Assembly (NCBI GenBank): GCA_024643255.1
Contig: JAHENF010000098.1
Coordinates: 19,933 to 57,931 of the forward strand
Direction: 5' to 3'
DNA from: Ilumatobacteraceae bacterium
GTDB taxonomy: Bacteria; Actinomycetota; Acidimicrobiia; Acidimicrobiales; Ilumatobacteraceae
DNA: 37,999 nt
The position numbers and the translations under genes were made by a program. The notes beneath the pieces are model-generated. The model saw only the letters and a program-made list of their open reading frames with translations. It was not told the DNA's origin and did not search any database. Shown piece by piece: positions 23,526-31,604 of the stretch (position 1 is its first letter; each line of letters begins with the position of its first letter).

Positions 23526-24313
23526 GGCGAGACCTCCTCGATCTCGGTGGCGTGGGTCTCGGATTCCGAAACGGGAGTCACCGAGATCGGCGGGGACGTG
23601 TCGGAGGGGGGTCGTCGGCGTTCGATCTGGTAACCGGTGACCATCGAGCGGAAGTTGCCCCAGCCCGAACGGATCACCTGCAGCACGTGGACGACGAAGA
23701 ACGCCATCAGCCCGATCGTCATCGTGAAGTGGATCACGCGGGCGCCCTGGTAGCCGCCGAAGAGCAGTGGGAGTGGGTACAGCTGGGTCGGCTTGTAGAT
23801 CGCGAAGCCACTCACCACGAGGACCAGCGCCATCACGAGGACGACCGTGTACGAGATGCGCTGCGCAGCGTTGTACTTGCCCTGGGGTGGCGCCTGCTTC
23901 TTGATGCGCACGTCGTGGAGGACGACGTCCTTGGCTTCGCGGGCGGCGTGGCGGTCGGGCACGATGTGTCGCCACTCGCCCGTGATGGCGAGGTACGTGA
24001 CGTAGATCGCGCCGTTGATCACGAACAGCCAGCCGAAGGAGAAGTGGAAGGCGAGCCCGCGAGCGAGATGGCGTCCGAGGTCGAGACGCTCGTAGACAGC
24101 GTCGGGGAAGAAGGCGAACCACTGCCAACTGCCGATGCCGGCCGCATAGACGTCCTCGGCCCAGTAGATGCGCAGTCCGCTCCAGATCATGATGAACAGC
24201 AGCGGGAAGTTGATCCAGTGCAGCCAGCGGATCGCCCGCGGATGCACGAGCCGGGCGATGACCTCGCCGTCGTCCAGTGTTTCCTGTTGGGGGAGTTCTC
24301 GTTCCGTTCCCAT
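23522..24313 (-). CDS. membrane b-type cytochrome (hydrogenase-type/cyt b561 family)
   Basis: A 263-residue protein with four main hydrophobic segments. Candidate haem ligands are His24 and His32 (VHPRAIRWLHWINFPLLF), His in GLAFHFSFGW, and the pair in RVIHFTMTIGLMAFFVVHVLQ. This is the pattern of Ni/Fe-hydrogenase b-type and cytochrome b561 proteins that exchange electrons with the quinone pool. The start was placed at ATG 24313, with GAGG 8-9 nt upstream; a longer in-frame start would cover the upstream hairpin. The C-terminus is a Pro/Ser/Glu-rich cytoplasmic tail. The gene is coupled to the molybdoenzyme gene (ATGA), implying electron transfer between the two. Confidence 0.88.
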   Translation of the reverse strand: MGTERELPQQETLDDGEVIARLVHPRAIRWLHWINFPLLFIMIWSGLRIYWAEDVYAAGIGSWQWFAFFPDAVYERLDLGRHLARGLAFHFSFGWLFVINGAIYVTYLAITGEWRHIVPDRHAAREAKDVVLHDVRIKKQAPPQGKYNAAQRISYTVVLVMALVLVVSGFAIYKPTQLYPLPLLFGGYQGARVIHFTMTIGLMAFFVVHVLQVIRSGWGNFRSMVTGYQIERRRPPSDTSPPISVTPVSESETHATEIEEVSP

Positions 24314-24337
24314 GTGTTTCGTACCTCGACAGAGTTG

Positions 24338-24380
24338 CCGTTCGGGCAACAGGGATTGGAGCCCCTGTTGCCGCGAACGG
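24338..24380 (-). terminator. long hairpin between fasciclin and cytochrome genes
   Basis: CCGTTCGGGCAACAGGG pairs with CCCTGTTGCCGCGAACGG over about 17 bp with one bulged base. It starts 13 nt after the fasciclin stop and ends 25 nt before the cytochrome ATG. It may terminate the fasciclin transcript or attenuate read-through into the redox genes. No U-tract. Confidence 0.6.
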
Positions 24381-24392
24381 TCGGGTGGAAGA

Positions 24393-25058
24393 TCAGGCGG
24401 GGGAGAGGACCGTGTCGATCACATGGATCACGCCGTTGGTGGCGAAGACGTCGGCCTCGACGATCTCGGCGCCTCCGATGGTGATCGTGTCGCCGTCGAC
24501 GGTGACGGGCAACTCGGTCCCGGCCAGGCTGACGAACGGGTTGTCGACCATGCCGGCCACCATGCTCGAATCGTCGGCGGTCTCGACGACGTGACCCTGG
24601 AGCAACGTGGAGAGGAACGTGGTGTCGGCGAGGGCGTCCTCCACGCTCATGCCCATCTCGCCGAGGTAGGCCTCGAACGCAGCGTTGTTCGGGGCGAAGA
24701 TCGTGAACGGCCCGGCTCCGGCGAGGGTGTCGGCCAAGCCCGCGGCCTCGACCGCGGCCACGAACGTGGACAGGTCGTCCCGACCCGCTGCGACGACGAC
24801 GACGTCACCCACGGCGGCAGCCATCTCCTCGTCGGTCATGTCGTCGGACATCTCGTCCGCGGGTGTCGACGAGTCGGTCATCTCGTCGTCGGCCATCGCG
24901 TCGTCGGGTGTCGTGGTGTCGGCCATCGCTTCGTCGGCCATCGCCTCGGTCGTGGCGGTGGCCGACGCCGCGTCACTCGACGAGCTGTTGTCGCTTCCGC
25001 AGGCGGCGAGCGCCAGGGCGCCGACGATCGCGAGTGCTGCAGGGGTGCGGGTACGCAT
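24393..25058 (-). CDS. fasciclin-domain lipoprotein with Met-rich acidic linker
   Basis: A 221-residue exported protein. The signal peptide ends in a lipobox (LALAACGS, Cys20). Residues about 22-85 are low-complexity, rich in Asp/Glu, Met, Ser/Thr and Ala (AMADEAMAD, DDAMADDEMTD, ADEMSDDMTDEEM), with about seven Met in 46 residues. One fasciclin (FAS1) domain fills the rest: DDLSTFVAAVEAAGLADTL, GPFTIFAPNNAAFEAYLGEM, and the closing ATNGVIHVIDTVLSPA. The ATG at 25058 has GGAGG 7 nt upstream. FAS1 domains usually mediate adhesion or surface interaction. It lies upstream of the redox genes on the same strand but is separated from them by a strong hairpin. Confidence 0.92.
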   Translation of the reverse strand: MRTRTPAALAIVGALALAACGSDNSSSSDAASATATTEAMADEAMADTTTPDDAMADDEMTDSSTPADEMSDDMTDEEMAAAVGDVVVVAAGRDDLSTFVAAVEAAGLADTLAGAGPFTIFAPNNAAFEAYLGEMGMSVEDALADTTFLSTLLQGHVVETADDSSMVAGMVDNPFVSLAGTELPVTVDGDTITIGGAEIVEADVFATNGVIHVIDTVLSPA

Positions 25059-25082
25059 GTTGATCCTCCGTGTTGGTGTGGT

Positions 25083-25101
25083 TGCTCCCGAGGTGGGAGC
25101 A
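25083..25101. promoter_or_regulatory. inverted repeat in divergent promoter region
   Basis: TGCTCCC-GAGGT-GGGAGCA lies 25 nt upstream of the fasciclin start, in the 186-nt gap to the divergent SRPBCC gene. It could be an operator or a 5'-UTR hairpin. The same gap also holds the 10-bp palindrome GAACCGGTTC (25155-25164). Confidence 0.3.
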
Positions 25102-25244
25102 GCGCACCGTACGGGTCGATCGAGCGCAGGAACTGGTGGTTCTGCGTTGTTTCGGAACCGGTTCGCAGCCGTTTCCGGGACGGTCACACAACGATGCCGT
25201 ATCGTTCGCACTACGGCGCGTCAGCGCCGAAAGGAGAGGACGCG

Positions 25245-25721
25245 ATGAGCGATCAGGTTGCAGTCACGAGAGACATCACGGCCCCTGCCGGACTGGTGTG
25301 GGCGATGGTCTCCGATCTCACGCGCATGGGCGAATGGTCACCCGAGAACCGCGGTGGGGTCTGGGTGAAGGGCGCGACCGGACCGGTGCCCGGGGCTCGG
25401 TTCAAGGGAGCGAACCGCAACGGCGACAAGTCATGGGCGACGACGGTGAAGGTGATCGACGCCGACCCGGGTCGACGTTTCTCGTTTCTCTCATCCGTCG
25501 GCCCGTTCAAGATCGCCGAGTGGTCCTACGACTTCGAGGAGACCCCCGACGGCTGTCGTGTCACCGAGACCTGGATCGATCGTCGGAGCGCTCTGGCGAA
25601 GAAGGCGAGTGGACCCGCGAGCGGCGTCCAGGATCGAGCCGAGCACAATCGACTCGGCATGGAGGAGACGCTCTACGCGCTGGCCGCCGCGGCGGCCGCC
25701 GAGGCTTCGCCGACGGAGTGA
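25245..25721 (+). CDS. SRPBCC (START-like) family protein
   Basis: A 158-residue helix-grip protein of the polyketide-cyclase/dehydrase type. ITAPAGLVWAMVSDLTRMGEWSPE at the N-terminus, a central beta-sheet (ATTVKVIDADPGRRFSFLSS, EWSYDFEETPDGCRVTETW) and a long C-terminal helix (RAEHNRLGMEETLYALAAAA) are all visible. These proteins bind hydrophobic ligands in an internal cavity; the ligand here is unknown. AAGGAGAGG starts 14 nt before the ATG, an unusually good ribosome site for this window. It converges with the acyl-CoA synthetase gene. Confidence 0.88.
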   Translation: MSDQVAVTRDITAPAGLVWAMVSDLTRMGEWSPENRGGVWVKGATGPVPGARFKGANRNGDKSWATTVKVIDADPGRRFSFLSSVGPFKIAEWSYDFEETPDGCRVTETWIDRRSALAKKASGPASGVQDRAEHNRLGMEETLYALAAAAAAEASPTE

Positions 25722-25725
25722 TTCG

Positions 25726-25740
25726 CGACGCTGCGCGTCG
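25726..25740. terminator. short hairpin between convergent genes
   Basis: CGACGC-TGC-GCGTCG, a 6-bp stem just past the SRPBCC stop codon. Weak and without U-tract. Confidence 0.35.
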
Positions 25741-25786
25741 GCGATGGTGGCGCGGTGTCAGTCGTAGATGTCGGCGATGGTGGCGC
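25737..25786. repeat. 17-bp direct repeat at the 3' end of the acyl-CoA synthetase gene
   Basis: GTCGGCGATGGTGGCGC occurs at 25737-25753 and 25770-25786, 33 bp (11 codons) apart. One copy encodes the last residues of the synthetase (ATIAD) and the other lies just past its stop in the same frame. Confidence 0.7.
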
Positions 25787-27563
25787 TGCGGTTCTGAGCG
25801 ATCACACCGCGCTTCATCTTCAACGTGGGTGTCAGCTCGCCGCTCTCGATGGTGAAGTCGTTCGAGAGGATGCGGAACTCCCGGATGCTCTCGGCCCGGC
25901 TGACCAGCGCATTGGCCGAGTCGATCGCGCTCGACACCTCGGCGAGCAGCGCCCCCGAGTCGTCGTCGAGCATCTCGCGGAGCAGTTCGCCGGGCGCTGA
26001 TGCATGGGCCCCGCGGTGTTCGGCCCATTTGGTCAGCTCTTCGAGGTCGAGCGTGACGATGGCGGCGATGAACGGCTTCTGATCGCCGACGACCATCACC
26101 TGGCTGACGAGCGGATGGGCGCGCACGGCGTCCTCCAGCACGACCGGCGCGACATTCTTGCCACCCGCGGTCACGATCAGTTCCTTCTTGCGGCCGGTGA
26201 TCGCGAGGAATCCATCGTCGTCGATCTCGCCGATGTCGCCACTGGCGAACCAACCATCTTCGAGGAGTACCTCGTCGGTCGCTTCGGGGTTGCGCCAGTA
26301 GCCGTCGAACACCATGCCACCCTTGAGCAGCACCTCGCCGTCGTCGGCGATCTTGACGCTCGCGCCCGGTATCGGCTTGCCGACCGATCCAATCCTGAAG
26401 TCGTCGGGTGTGTTGAGTGTGGCAGCCGCCGTGGTCTCGGTCAGGCCGTAGCCCTCGAGCACGAGCACGCCCGCCCCGTTGAAGAAGTGGCCGAGACGGG
26501 CGCCGAGCGGAGCCCCGCCCGAGATGGCGAAATCGAGGTTGCCGCCGAACGCGGCCTTCAGCTTGCCGTAGACCAGCTTGATGTACAGGGCGTGCTCGGC
26601 TCGGGTGTGCCACTTGACGGAACCGGTGACCGACTGCTTCGAGAAGTCGACGGCGACGTCGTATGCGCGGTCGAAGATCTTGCGCTGGACACCGGTGCCG
26701 GCCTTCGCCTGCGCAGTGTTGAACACCTTCTCGAACACCCGTGGTACGGAGAAGACCCACGTCGGCTTCAGCATGCCCAACTCGGGCACGAGCTGGGCGG
26801 TCCCGGTCGAGAAGCCGATCTTGACGCCACGCGTCACGCACCCGACCTGCACGACGCGAGCCAGGATGTGGGCGAGTGGGAGGAACATCAGCGTCGACCC
26901 GTCCGGCCTGAAGATCGTGTCCATCATCGACACGACTTGGCGGACCTCCCAGATCAAACTGCCGTGGCTGATCACGCAGCCCTTCGGCTGGCCGGTCGTG
27001 CCCGATGTGTAGACGAGGGTTGCCGGATCGGCGTGGGTGATGCCGGCAATCCGGGCGTCGACCTCTGCCTGGTCGATCGTGGTGCCTGCCGCCACCATCT
27101 GATCGAGTCCGCCGCCTGTCGCGACGAAGACGTGCTTGCACGCCGGAAGCCGGTCGGCGACTTCCTCATAGCGTTGCTCGAGCTCGTCGCTGCCACAGAA
27201 CAGTGCGACGGCCTCGCTGTTGCCGACGATCCACTCGACTTCGTGCGGCGACGACGTTTCGTACACGGTGACGGTCGTCGCGCCGGCGAACCAGATCGCG
27301 TAGTCGAGCAGCGTGAACTCGATCCGGGTCTTCATGAAGATGCACACCCGGTCTCCGGGTGAGACGCCGAGGGCGATCAGGCCGGCTGCGAGCTCGCGAA
27401 CACGTCGCACGAACTCGAGGGTCGACACGTCGACGAACTCGTCTCCCTGGCGGGTCGCGAGCGCCGCGTGGGTCGGGTCGCGCCGGGCGTTGTCGAGCAG
27501 TGCGCTGACCACGTTGTCCCGGTCGTCGATGTGGACGACACCGGGTGCGGTGTACTCCTCCAC
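25758..27563 (-). CDS. long-chain fatty-acyl-CoA synthetase (FAA1 type)
   Basis: An AMP-forming ligase of 601 residues from the GTG at 27563 (VEEYTAPGVVHIDD). The longer frame would overlap the upstream decarboxylase gene and extend past a leaderless-type -10. P-loop TLVYTSGTTGQPKGCVISHG, A5 motif YGLTETTAA, hinge region WFASGDIGEIDDDGFLAITGRKKELIV, and catalytic lysine in TLKMKRGVI are all intact. GGKNVAP is typical of the FAA1/FadD15 branch acting on long-chain fatty acids at the membrane. It should activate fatty acids to acyl-CoA for oxidation or lipid synthesis, in keeping with the acyl-CoA dehydrogenase, crotonase and hydroxyacyl-CoA dehydrogenase genes elsewhere in the window. Confidence 0.92.
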   Translation of the reverse strand: MEEYTAPGVVHIDDRDNVVSALLDNARRDPTHAALATRQGDEFVDVSTLEFVRRVRELAAGLIALGVSPGDRVCIFMKTRIEFTLLDYAIWFAGATTVTVYETSSPHEVEWIVGNSEAVALFCGSDELEQRYEEVADRLPACKHVFVATGGGLDQMVAAGTTIDQAEVDARIAGITHADPATLVYTSGTTGQPKGCVISHGSLIWEVRQVVSMMDTIFRPDGSTLMFLPLAHILARVVQVGCVTRGVKIGFSTGTAQLVPELGMLKPTWVFSVPRVFEKVFNTAQAKAGTGVQRKIFDRAYDVAVDFSKQSVTGSVKWHTRAEHALYIKLVYGKLKAAFGGNLDFAISGGAPLGARLGHFFNGAGVLVLEGYGLTETTAAATLNTPDDFRIGSVGKPIPGASVKIADDGEVLLKGGMVFDGYWRNPEATDEVLLEDGWFASGDIGEIDDDGFLAITGRKKELIVTAGGKNVAPVVLEDAVRAHPLVSQVMVVGDQKPFIAAIVTLDLEELTKWAEHRGAHASAPGELLREMLDDDSGALLAEVSSAIDSANALVSRAESIREFRILSNDFTIESGELTPTLKMKRGVIAQNRSATIADIYD

Positions 27564-27570
27564 GCCTTCG

Positions 27571-27576
27571 ACAGTA
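27571..27576 (-). promoter_or_regulatory. -10 hexamer for leaderless acyl-CoA synthetase gene
   Basis: TACTGT on the minus strand ends 7 nt before the GTG at 27563, with no Shine-Dalgarno between. It supports that GTG as the start. Confidence 0.5.
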
Positions 27577-27630
27577 CCCCTGCGCGTCAGCGCGCGCGCA
27601 ACGAATGGCCCGCCCTGCCGAGGACGTGCG

Positions 27631-29016
27631 TCAGTCTCCGCAGACGTTGCGGGCACATCCGACGATCACGTCGGCTGCCTGCCGTGCACCATCGATCGTC
27701 GTCTTCCACGACGACACGCTGATCCGCATCGCCCGCTCGCCTTGCCAGGTGGTCGGTCCGCACCAGACGCGTCCGTCGCGCTGGATTTCGGCGAGGAGGC
27801 GCTCGGTCGTCGGAGTGTCGACGAATCGCACCAACACCTGGTTCAGGACGACGTCGTTGAGGACGACGAGGCCGTCGTTGCCGAGTTCGTCGTCGAGCTG
27901 CCGAGCGATCGTCGCAGCGGCGTCGGATGCCTGCTGCACCATGGCTGCAAGGCCCGCGCGACCGAGGGTTCGCAGCACCGCCCACACCTCCACCTGACGG
28001 GCGCGCTGGGACGACTGGGGTGTGTGGTGCATCGCCTCGAAACCGTTCTCCGGTGGGAGGTAGCCGGCCACGGACGCGAAGGTGTGGCGCAACGCACCCG
28101 GTCGGCGGACGAAGGCGATGCCGCAGTCGTAGGTGACGTTCAACCACTTGTGGCCGTCGGTCGCCCACGAGTCGGCGCGGTCGAGTCCGGTCACGAGGTG
28201 GGCCCGTGACGGGTCGGCGAGCGCCCACAGCCCGAACGCGCCATCGACGTGCATCCACGCATCGCGTTCGGCAGCCCAGTCGGCGATCGCATCGAACGGG
28301 TCGAAGGCGCCGGTGTTCACCTCGCCCGCCTGGGCGCAGACGATGATCGGGCCGGCGGCGGGGTCGATGTCGGGAAGCAGGTCGGCGCGCAGACGGCCCT
28401 GGTCGTCGGTGGGGACCACGGTGATGCGTTCGCTGCCCAGCCCGACGAGGCCGAGCGACTTGCGGATGGTCGAGTGGACCTGTCCACCCACGACGACCTG
28501 GATCGGCGGCGCACCGAACAGTCCTCGCGTCGGGCTGTCCCATCCGCACGCGGCGAGTTGGGCGTCGCGGGCGACGGCGAGACAGCTCGCGTTCGCCACG
28601 GTTGCGCCGGTGACATAGGCGACATCGGTGCCTTCGGGAAGCCGCAGCGCCTCGATCAGCCAACGGGCGGAGACGTCGTACAGCTTGGCGGCAACGGGTG
28701 ACATCACCGGCAGCGCTGCGTTCTGGTCCCACGCGTCGGCGATGAACGCGGCCCCGAGCGCGACCGGGTACGTCGCGCCGTTCACGAACCCGAAGTAGTT
28801 CGGACCCGTCGAGCCCATCGTGGCGGGCCCACCGACCCGGTCGAGGAGTTCGATCGTGTCGCCGGGGTCCGTCGAGCCGTCGGGGAACGGTTCGTCGAAG
28901 GCGGCGAGGCGGGCGATCGCATCCGGCGTCGGTGTTGCCGCTCGATCGTCGATGCCGGTGGCATAGGCCAGCGCGCGATCGGCGGCGGAGCGGAGCACGT
29001 CGAGGTCGGGAGTCAT
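27631..29016 (-). CDS. PLP-dependent group II amino-acid decarboxylase
   Basis: A 461-residue fold-type I PLP enzyme. The cofactor lysine is Lys290 in SWATDGHKWLNVTYDCG, the PLP-stacking/ring-binding region is AWMHVDGAFG (His254-region, Asp258), and VTGATVANASCLAVARD forms the phosphate-binding stretch. The pattern fits the aromatic-L-amino-acid/glutamate decarboxylase group; substrate is not assignable. Its ATG overlaps the MMPL transporter stop as ATGA, so the two are made together. A lyase of related fold (cysteine/tyrosine decarboxylase-like) is possible. Confidence 0.9.
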   Translation of the reverse strand: MTPDLDVLRSAADRALAYATGIDDRAATPTPDAIARLAAFDEPFPDGSTDPGDTIELLDRVGGPATMGSTGPNYFGFVNGATYPVALGAAFIADAWDQNAALPVMSPVAAKLYDVSARWLIEALRLPEGTDVAYVTGATVANASCLAVARDAQLAACGWDSPTRGLFGAPPIQVVVGGQVHSTIRKSLGLVGLGSERITVVPTDDQGRLRADLLPDIDPAAGPIIVCAQAGEVNTGAFDPFDAIADWAAERDAWMHVDGAFGLWALADPSRAHLVTGLDRADSWATDGHKWLNVTYDCGIAFVRRPGALRHTFASVAGYLPPENGFEAMHHTPQSSQRARQVEVWAVLRTLGRAGLAAMVQQASDAAATIARQLDDELGNDGLVVLNDVVLNQVLVRFVDTPTTERLLAEIQRDGRVWCGPTTWQGERAMRISVSSWKTTIDGARQAADVIVGCARNVCGD

Positions 29017-31403
29017 CGCACCGATTGTGTCCGATCGGCCGGCTGGGCGCCGTCGACCGGCATGGGCTCACCGCTGATCGTCGCGCCACCGGACGAATCG
29101 TCGTCGGTGGTGTTGAACTCGCCGTGGTGGCCCTCGACGTCGATGCGCGGCAGGATGCGGTCGAGCCACCTGGGGATCCACCAGTTCTTGTCGCCCAGCA
29201 GTTCCATCGTCGCCGGGACCAGGAGCATGCGGACGATCGTGGCATCGATCAGCACGGCGATGGCCAGGCCGAAGCCGAACAGTTTGAGTGAGCGGTCGTC
29301 ACCGAGGACGAACGCGAAGAACACGCAGAACATGATCAGTGCTGCGGCGGTGATGACCCGCGCGGTCGCGGCGAGACCGTCGGCGACGGCGAGCGAGTTG
29401 TTCTTCGTCCGCTCGTACTCCTCCTTGATCCGCGACAGGAGGAAGACCTCGTAGTCCATCGACAGACCGAACACGATCGCGAACAGGAACATCGGAATCC
29501 ATGCGTCGATCGGCCCGGGTTTGGCCACGCCGATCACATCGCTGAACCAACCCCACTGGAAGATCGCAACGATCACGCCGTAGGCGGCACCGATCGAGAG
29601 CAGGTTCATGATCACCGCCTTGAGCGGCACGAGAATGCTGCGGAACACGGCCATCAGGAGCAGGAAGCTCAGCGCCAGCACGACGCCGATCAGCAACGGC
29701 ATCCGACTGCCGAGATATGCGGAGAAGTCGGTTGCGCCCGCCGTGAAACCGCCGACCTTGGCATCGAGGCCGCTGGCCGGGATGACCTCGTTGCGCAGCG
29801 CGTCGACGAGCGTCGACGTCTCGGCGTCCTGCGGTGCACTGTCGGGGTAGACGATCACGAGCGCGACCGAGTCGCTGATCGGGTTGGGCACGGTGAAGGC
29901 GACGTCAGGGGTCGCTTCGATCGCGGCGACGAACGCTCCGAGTTGGGCCTGGTCGGTGGCGGCGGCGCCCTCGACGGTCACGAACAACGGACCGTTCGAC
30001 CCTGGTCCGAACCCGTCGGCGATCAGGTCGTACGCCTTGCGCACCGTTGCGTCCTGCGGGTAGTTGCCGTAGTCGCCGAACCCGAGGCGGATCGACAGCA
30101 GGGGGATCGCCAGTACGACGAGCACGACCACCGCAGCGATCGCGCTCGGCCATGGACGGTGCTGGATGAATCGGCTCCAGCGATACCAGCCCTGTTGCTC
30201 GCGGGGCGCCTCGTGACGGTGCGGGACGAAGCGTCGTAGTGGCCTGATCGCAAAGCTCGCCGCGAACAACACGATCGCCAGACCCAGCCCGGCGATGAAC
30301 ACCGCGGAGGCACCGGCGAAGATGCCGACGATCGCGCCGACGACCACGAGCGCGACTGCGGCCAGCGCGGCCCACGTCGTCTGGTCGATTCGGCGGCCGA
30401 CCCAGCCGAGCAGTGCCGGCAGCAGTGTCAGCGACGAGGCCATCACCAGCAGCACACCGAGGGCGCTCGCGACGGCGACACCCTGTACGAAGTTGAGCCC
30501 CATCAGGAACAGGCCCATCAGGGCGATGATCACGGTGATGCCGGCGAACAGCACGGCGCGACCGCTGGTGTCCATCGATGCGACGATCGCATCTTCGACC
30601 GACGCTCCAGCGCGGAGGTTCTCCCGGTACCGGGTGACGATGAAGAGGGCGTAGTCGATGCCGACCCCGATGCCGATCATCGCCACCATCGCCGTCGTGA
30701 AGTCGGGCATGGAGATGATGTGGCTGCCGATCGTGACGAGTGCCGACGCGACCCCCAGGCCGAACAGGGCAGTGCCGATCGGCAGTCCCATCGCCAGCAC
30801 CGAACCGAACGCGAGGATCAGGATGATCACGGCCGCGATCAGGCCGTAGATCTCGCTCTCGGGCATCACGAACTCGGCGAACAGATCGCCGCCGTACTCG
30901 ATCTGGAGCCCATCGACCGTGTTCACCTTGGTGCCGTAGTCGATGATCTCGTTGCCGATGTCGGTCAGTTCGGTGAACGACCGGGTGTCGGCGATGTCGA
31001 GCTGGGCGAATGCGATCGTGCCGTCGGGGCTGATCTGCTGCGGGCTGTCGTAGGGGCTGGTGACGGTGATGTCGCCTTGGCTGTCGACGAATGCGAGCAG
31101 GTCCTCGAGGGTCGCACGCACGTCGGGGTCGTCGAAGCCCTGCTCGCTGCGGGCGACGATCTGCGCTGTGAATCCGGCTCGATCGGGGGCATTCGCTTCG
31201 AGCAGTTCCTGGACCTGCTTGGTTTCGCTCTCCGGGAACGTGAAGTCGGTCTTGAAGTCGGGTCCGACGGCTCCGGCTGCGGCATTGACGCCCACGAGCA
31301 GGACGACCCAGGCGCCGATGACGATCCAGCGGTGGCGCGTGCATGCTCGGGCGAGGCGTGGCAGGGATCCCGTGTCGTGCTTCGGACTGTCGGCGGTTTT
31401 CAC
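29013..31403 (-). CDS. MMPL/RND-family transporter
   Basis: A 796-residue integral membrane protein built of two halves, each with one helix, a large extracytoplasmic domain (about residues 50-190 and 435-570) and five helices, twelve in all. MVAMIGIGVGIDYALFIVTRYRE and FAIVFGLSMDYEVFLLSRIKEEYE are the paired MMPL motifs with the Asp-Tyr pairs of the proton-relay helices (GxxxDY). MMPL proteins export lipids, siderophores or drugs using the proton gradient. The GTG start at 31403 is preceded by GGAG at 6 nt. The C-terminus is an acidic and Ser/Gly-rich cytoplasmic tail. It is coupled to a PLP decarboxylase gene, an unusual partner. Confidence 0.92.
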   Translation of the reverse strand: MKTADSPKHDTGSLPRLARACTRHRWIVIGAWVVLLVGVNAAAGAVGPDFKTDFTFPESETKQVQELLEANAPDRAGFTAQIVARSEQGFDDPDVRATLEDLLAFVDSQGDITVTSPYDSPQQISPDGTIAFAQLDIADTRSFTELTDIGNEIIDYGTKVNTVDGLQIEYGGDLFAEFVMPESEIYGLIAAVIILILAFGSVLAMGLPIGTALFGLGVASALVTIGSHIISMPDFTTAMVAMIGIGVGIDYALFIVTRYRENLRAGASVEDAIVASMDTSGRAVLFAGITVIIALMGLFLMGLNFVQGVAVASALGVLLVMASSLTLLPALLGWVGRRIDQTTWAALAAVALVVVGAIVGIFAGASAVFIAGLGLAIVLFAASFAIRPLRRFVPHRHEAPREQQGWYRWSRFIQHRPWPSAIAAVVVLVVLAIPLLSIRLGFGDYGNYPQDATVRKAYDLIADGFGPGSNGPLFVTVEGAAATDQAQLGAFVAAIEATPDVAFTVPNPISDSVALVIVYPDSAPQDAETSTLVDALRNEVIPASGLDAKVGGFTAGATDFSAYLGSRMPLLIGVVLALSFLLLMAVFRSILVPLKAVIMNLLSIGAAYGVIVAIFQWGWFSDVIGVAKPGPIDAWIPMFLFAIVFGLSMDYEVFLLSRIKEEYERTKNNSLAVADGLAATARVITAAALIMFCVFFAFVLGDDRSLKLFGFGLAIAVLIDATIVRMLLVPATMELLGDKNWWIPRWLDRILPRIDVEGHHGEFNTTDDDSSGGATISGEPMPVDGAQPADRTQSVR

Positions 31404-31604
31404 GTGGTGCTCCGGTTCGGTCGATCGCCGAGCTGTGGTCTTCCGGCGCTACGAGGTCAGACGGAATGCTGGCCGCGATCTCATCGGCCGACCGCGACGA
31501 CCGTACCGCGCCCGGCAGCGGCGGTCACGCGGGTTTCCCGTCGTCGGCGTGGCATCGACCGGCCGATCGAACTCGCGCGGCGAGTCCGATTCGGCGCGAT
31601 GATT

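Noticed and set aside
25151..25185. ECF-type promoter (GGAACC) upstream of the SRPBCC gene
   Set aside because: GGAACC is present, but no matching -10 (CGTT/CGTC) lies 16-17 nt downstream; it is only part of the GAACCGGTTC palindrome.
27564..27656. N-terminal extension of the acyl-CoA synthetase
   Set aside because: It overlaps the upstream decarboxylase coding end and is unconserved in style, and a -10 hexamer lies inside it 7 nt before the GTG at 27563.
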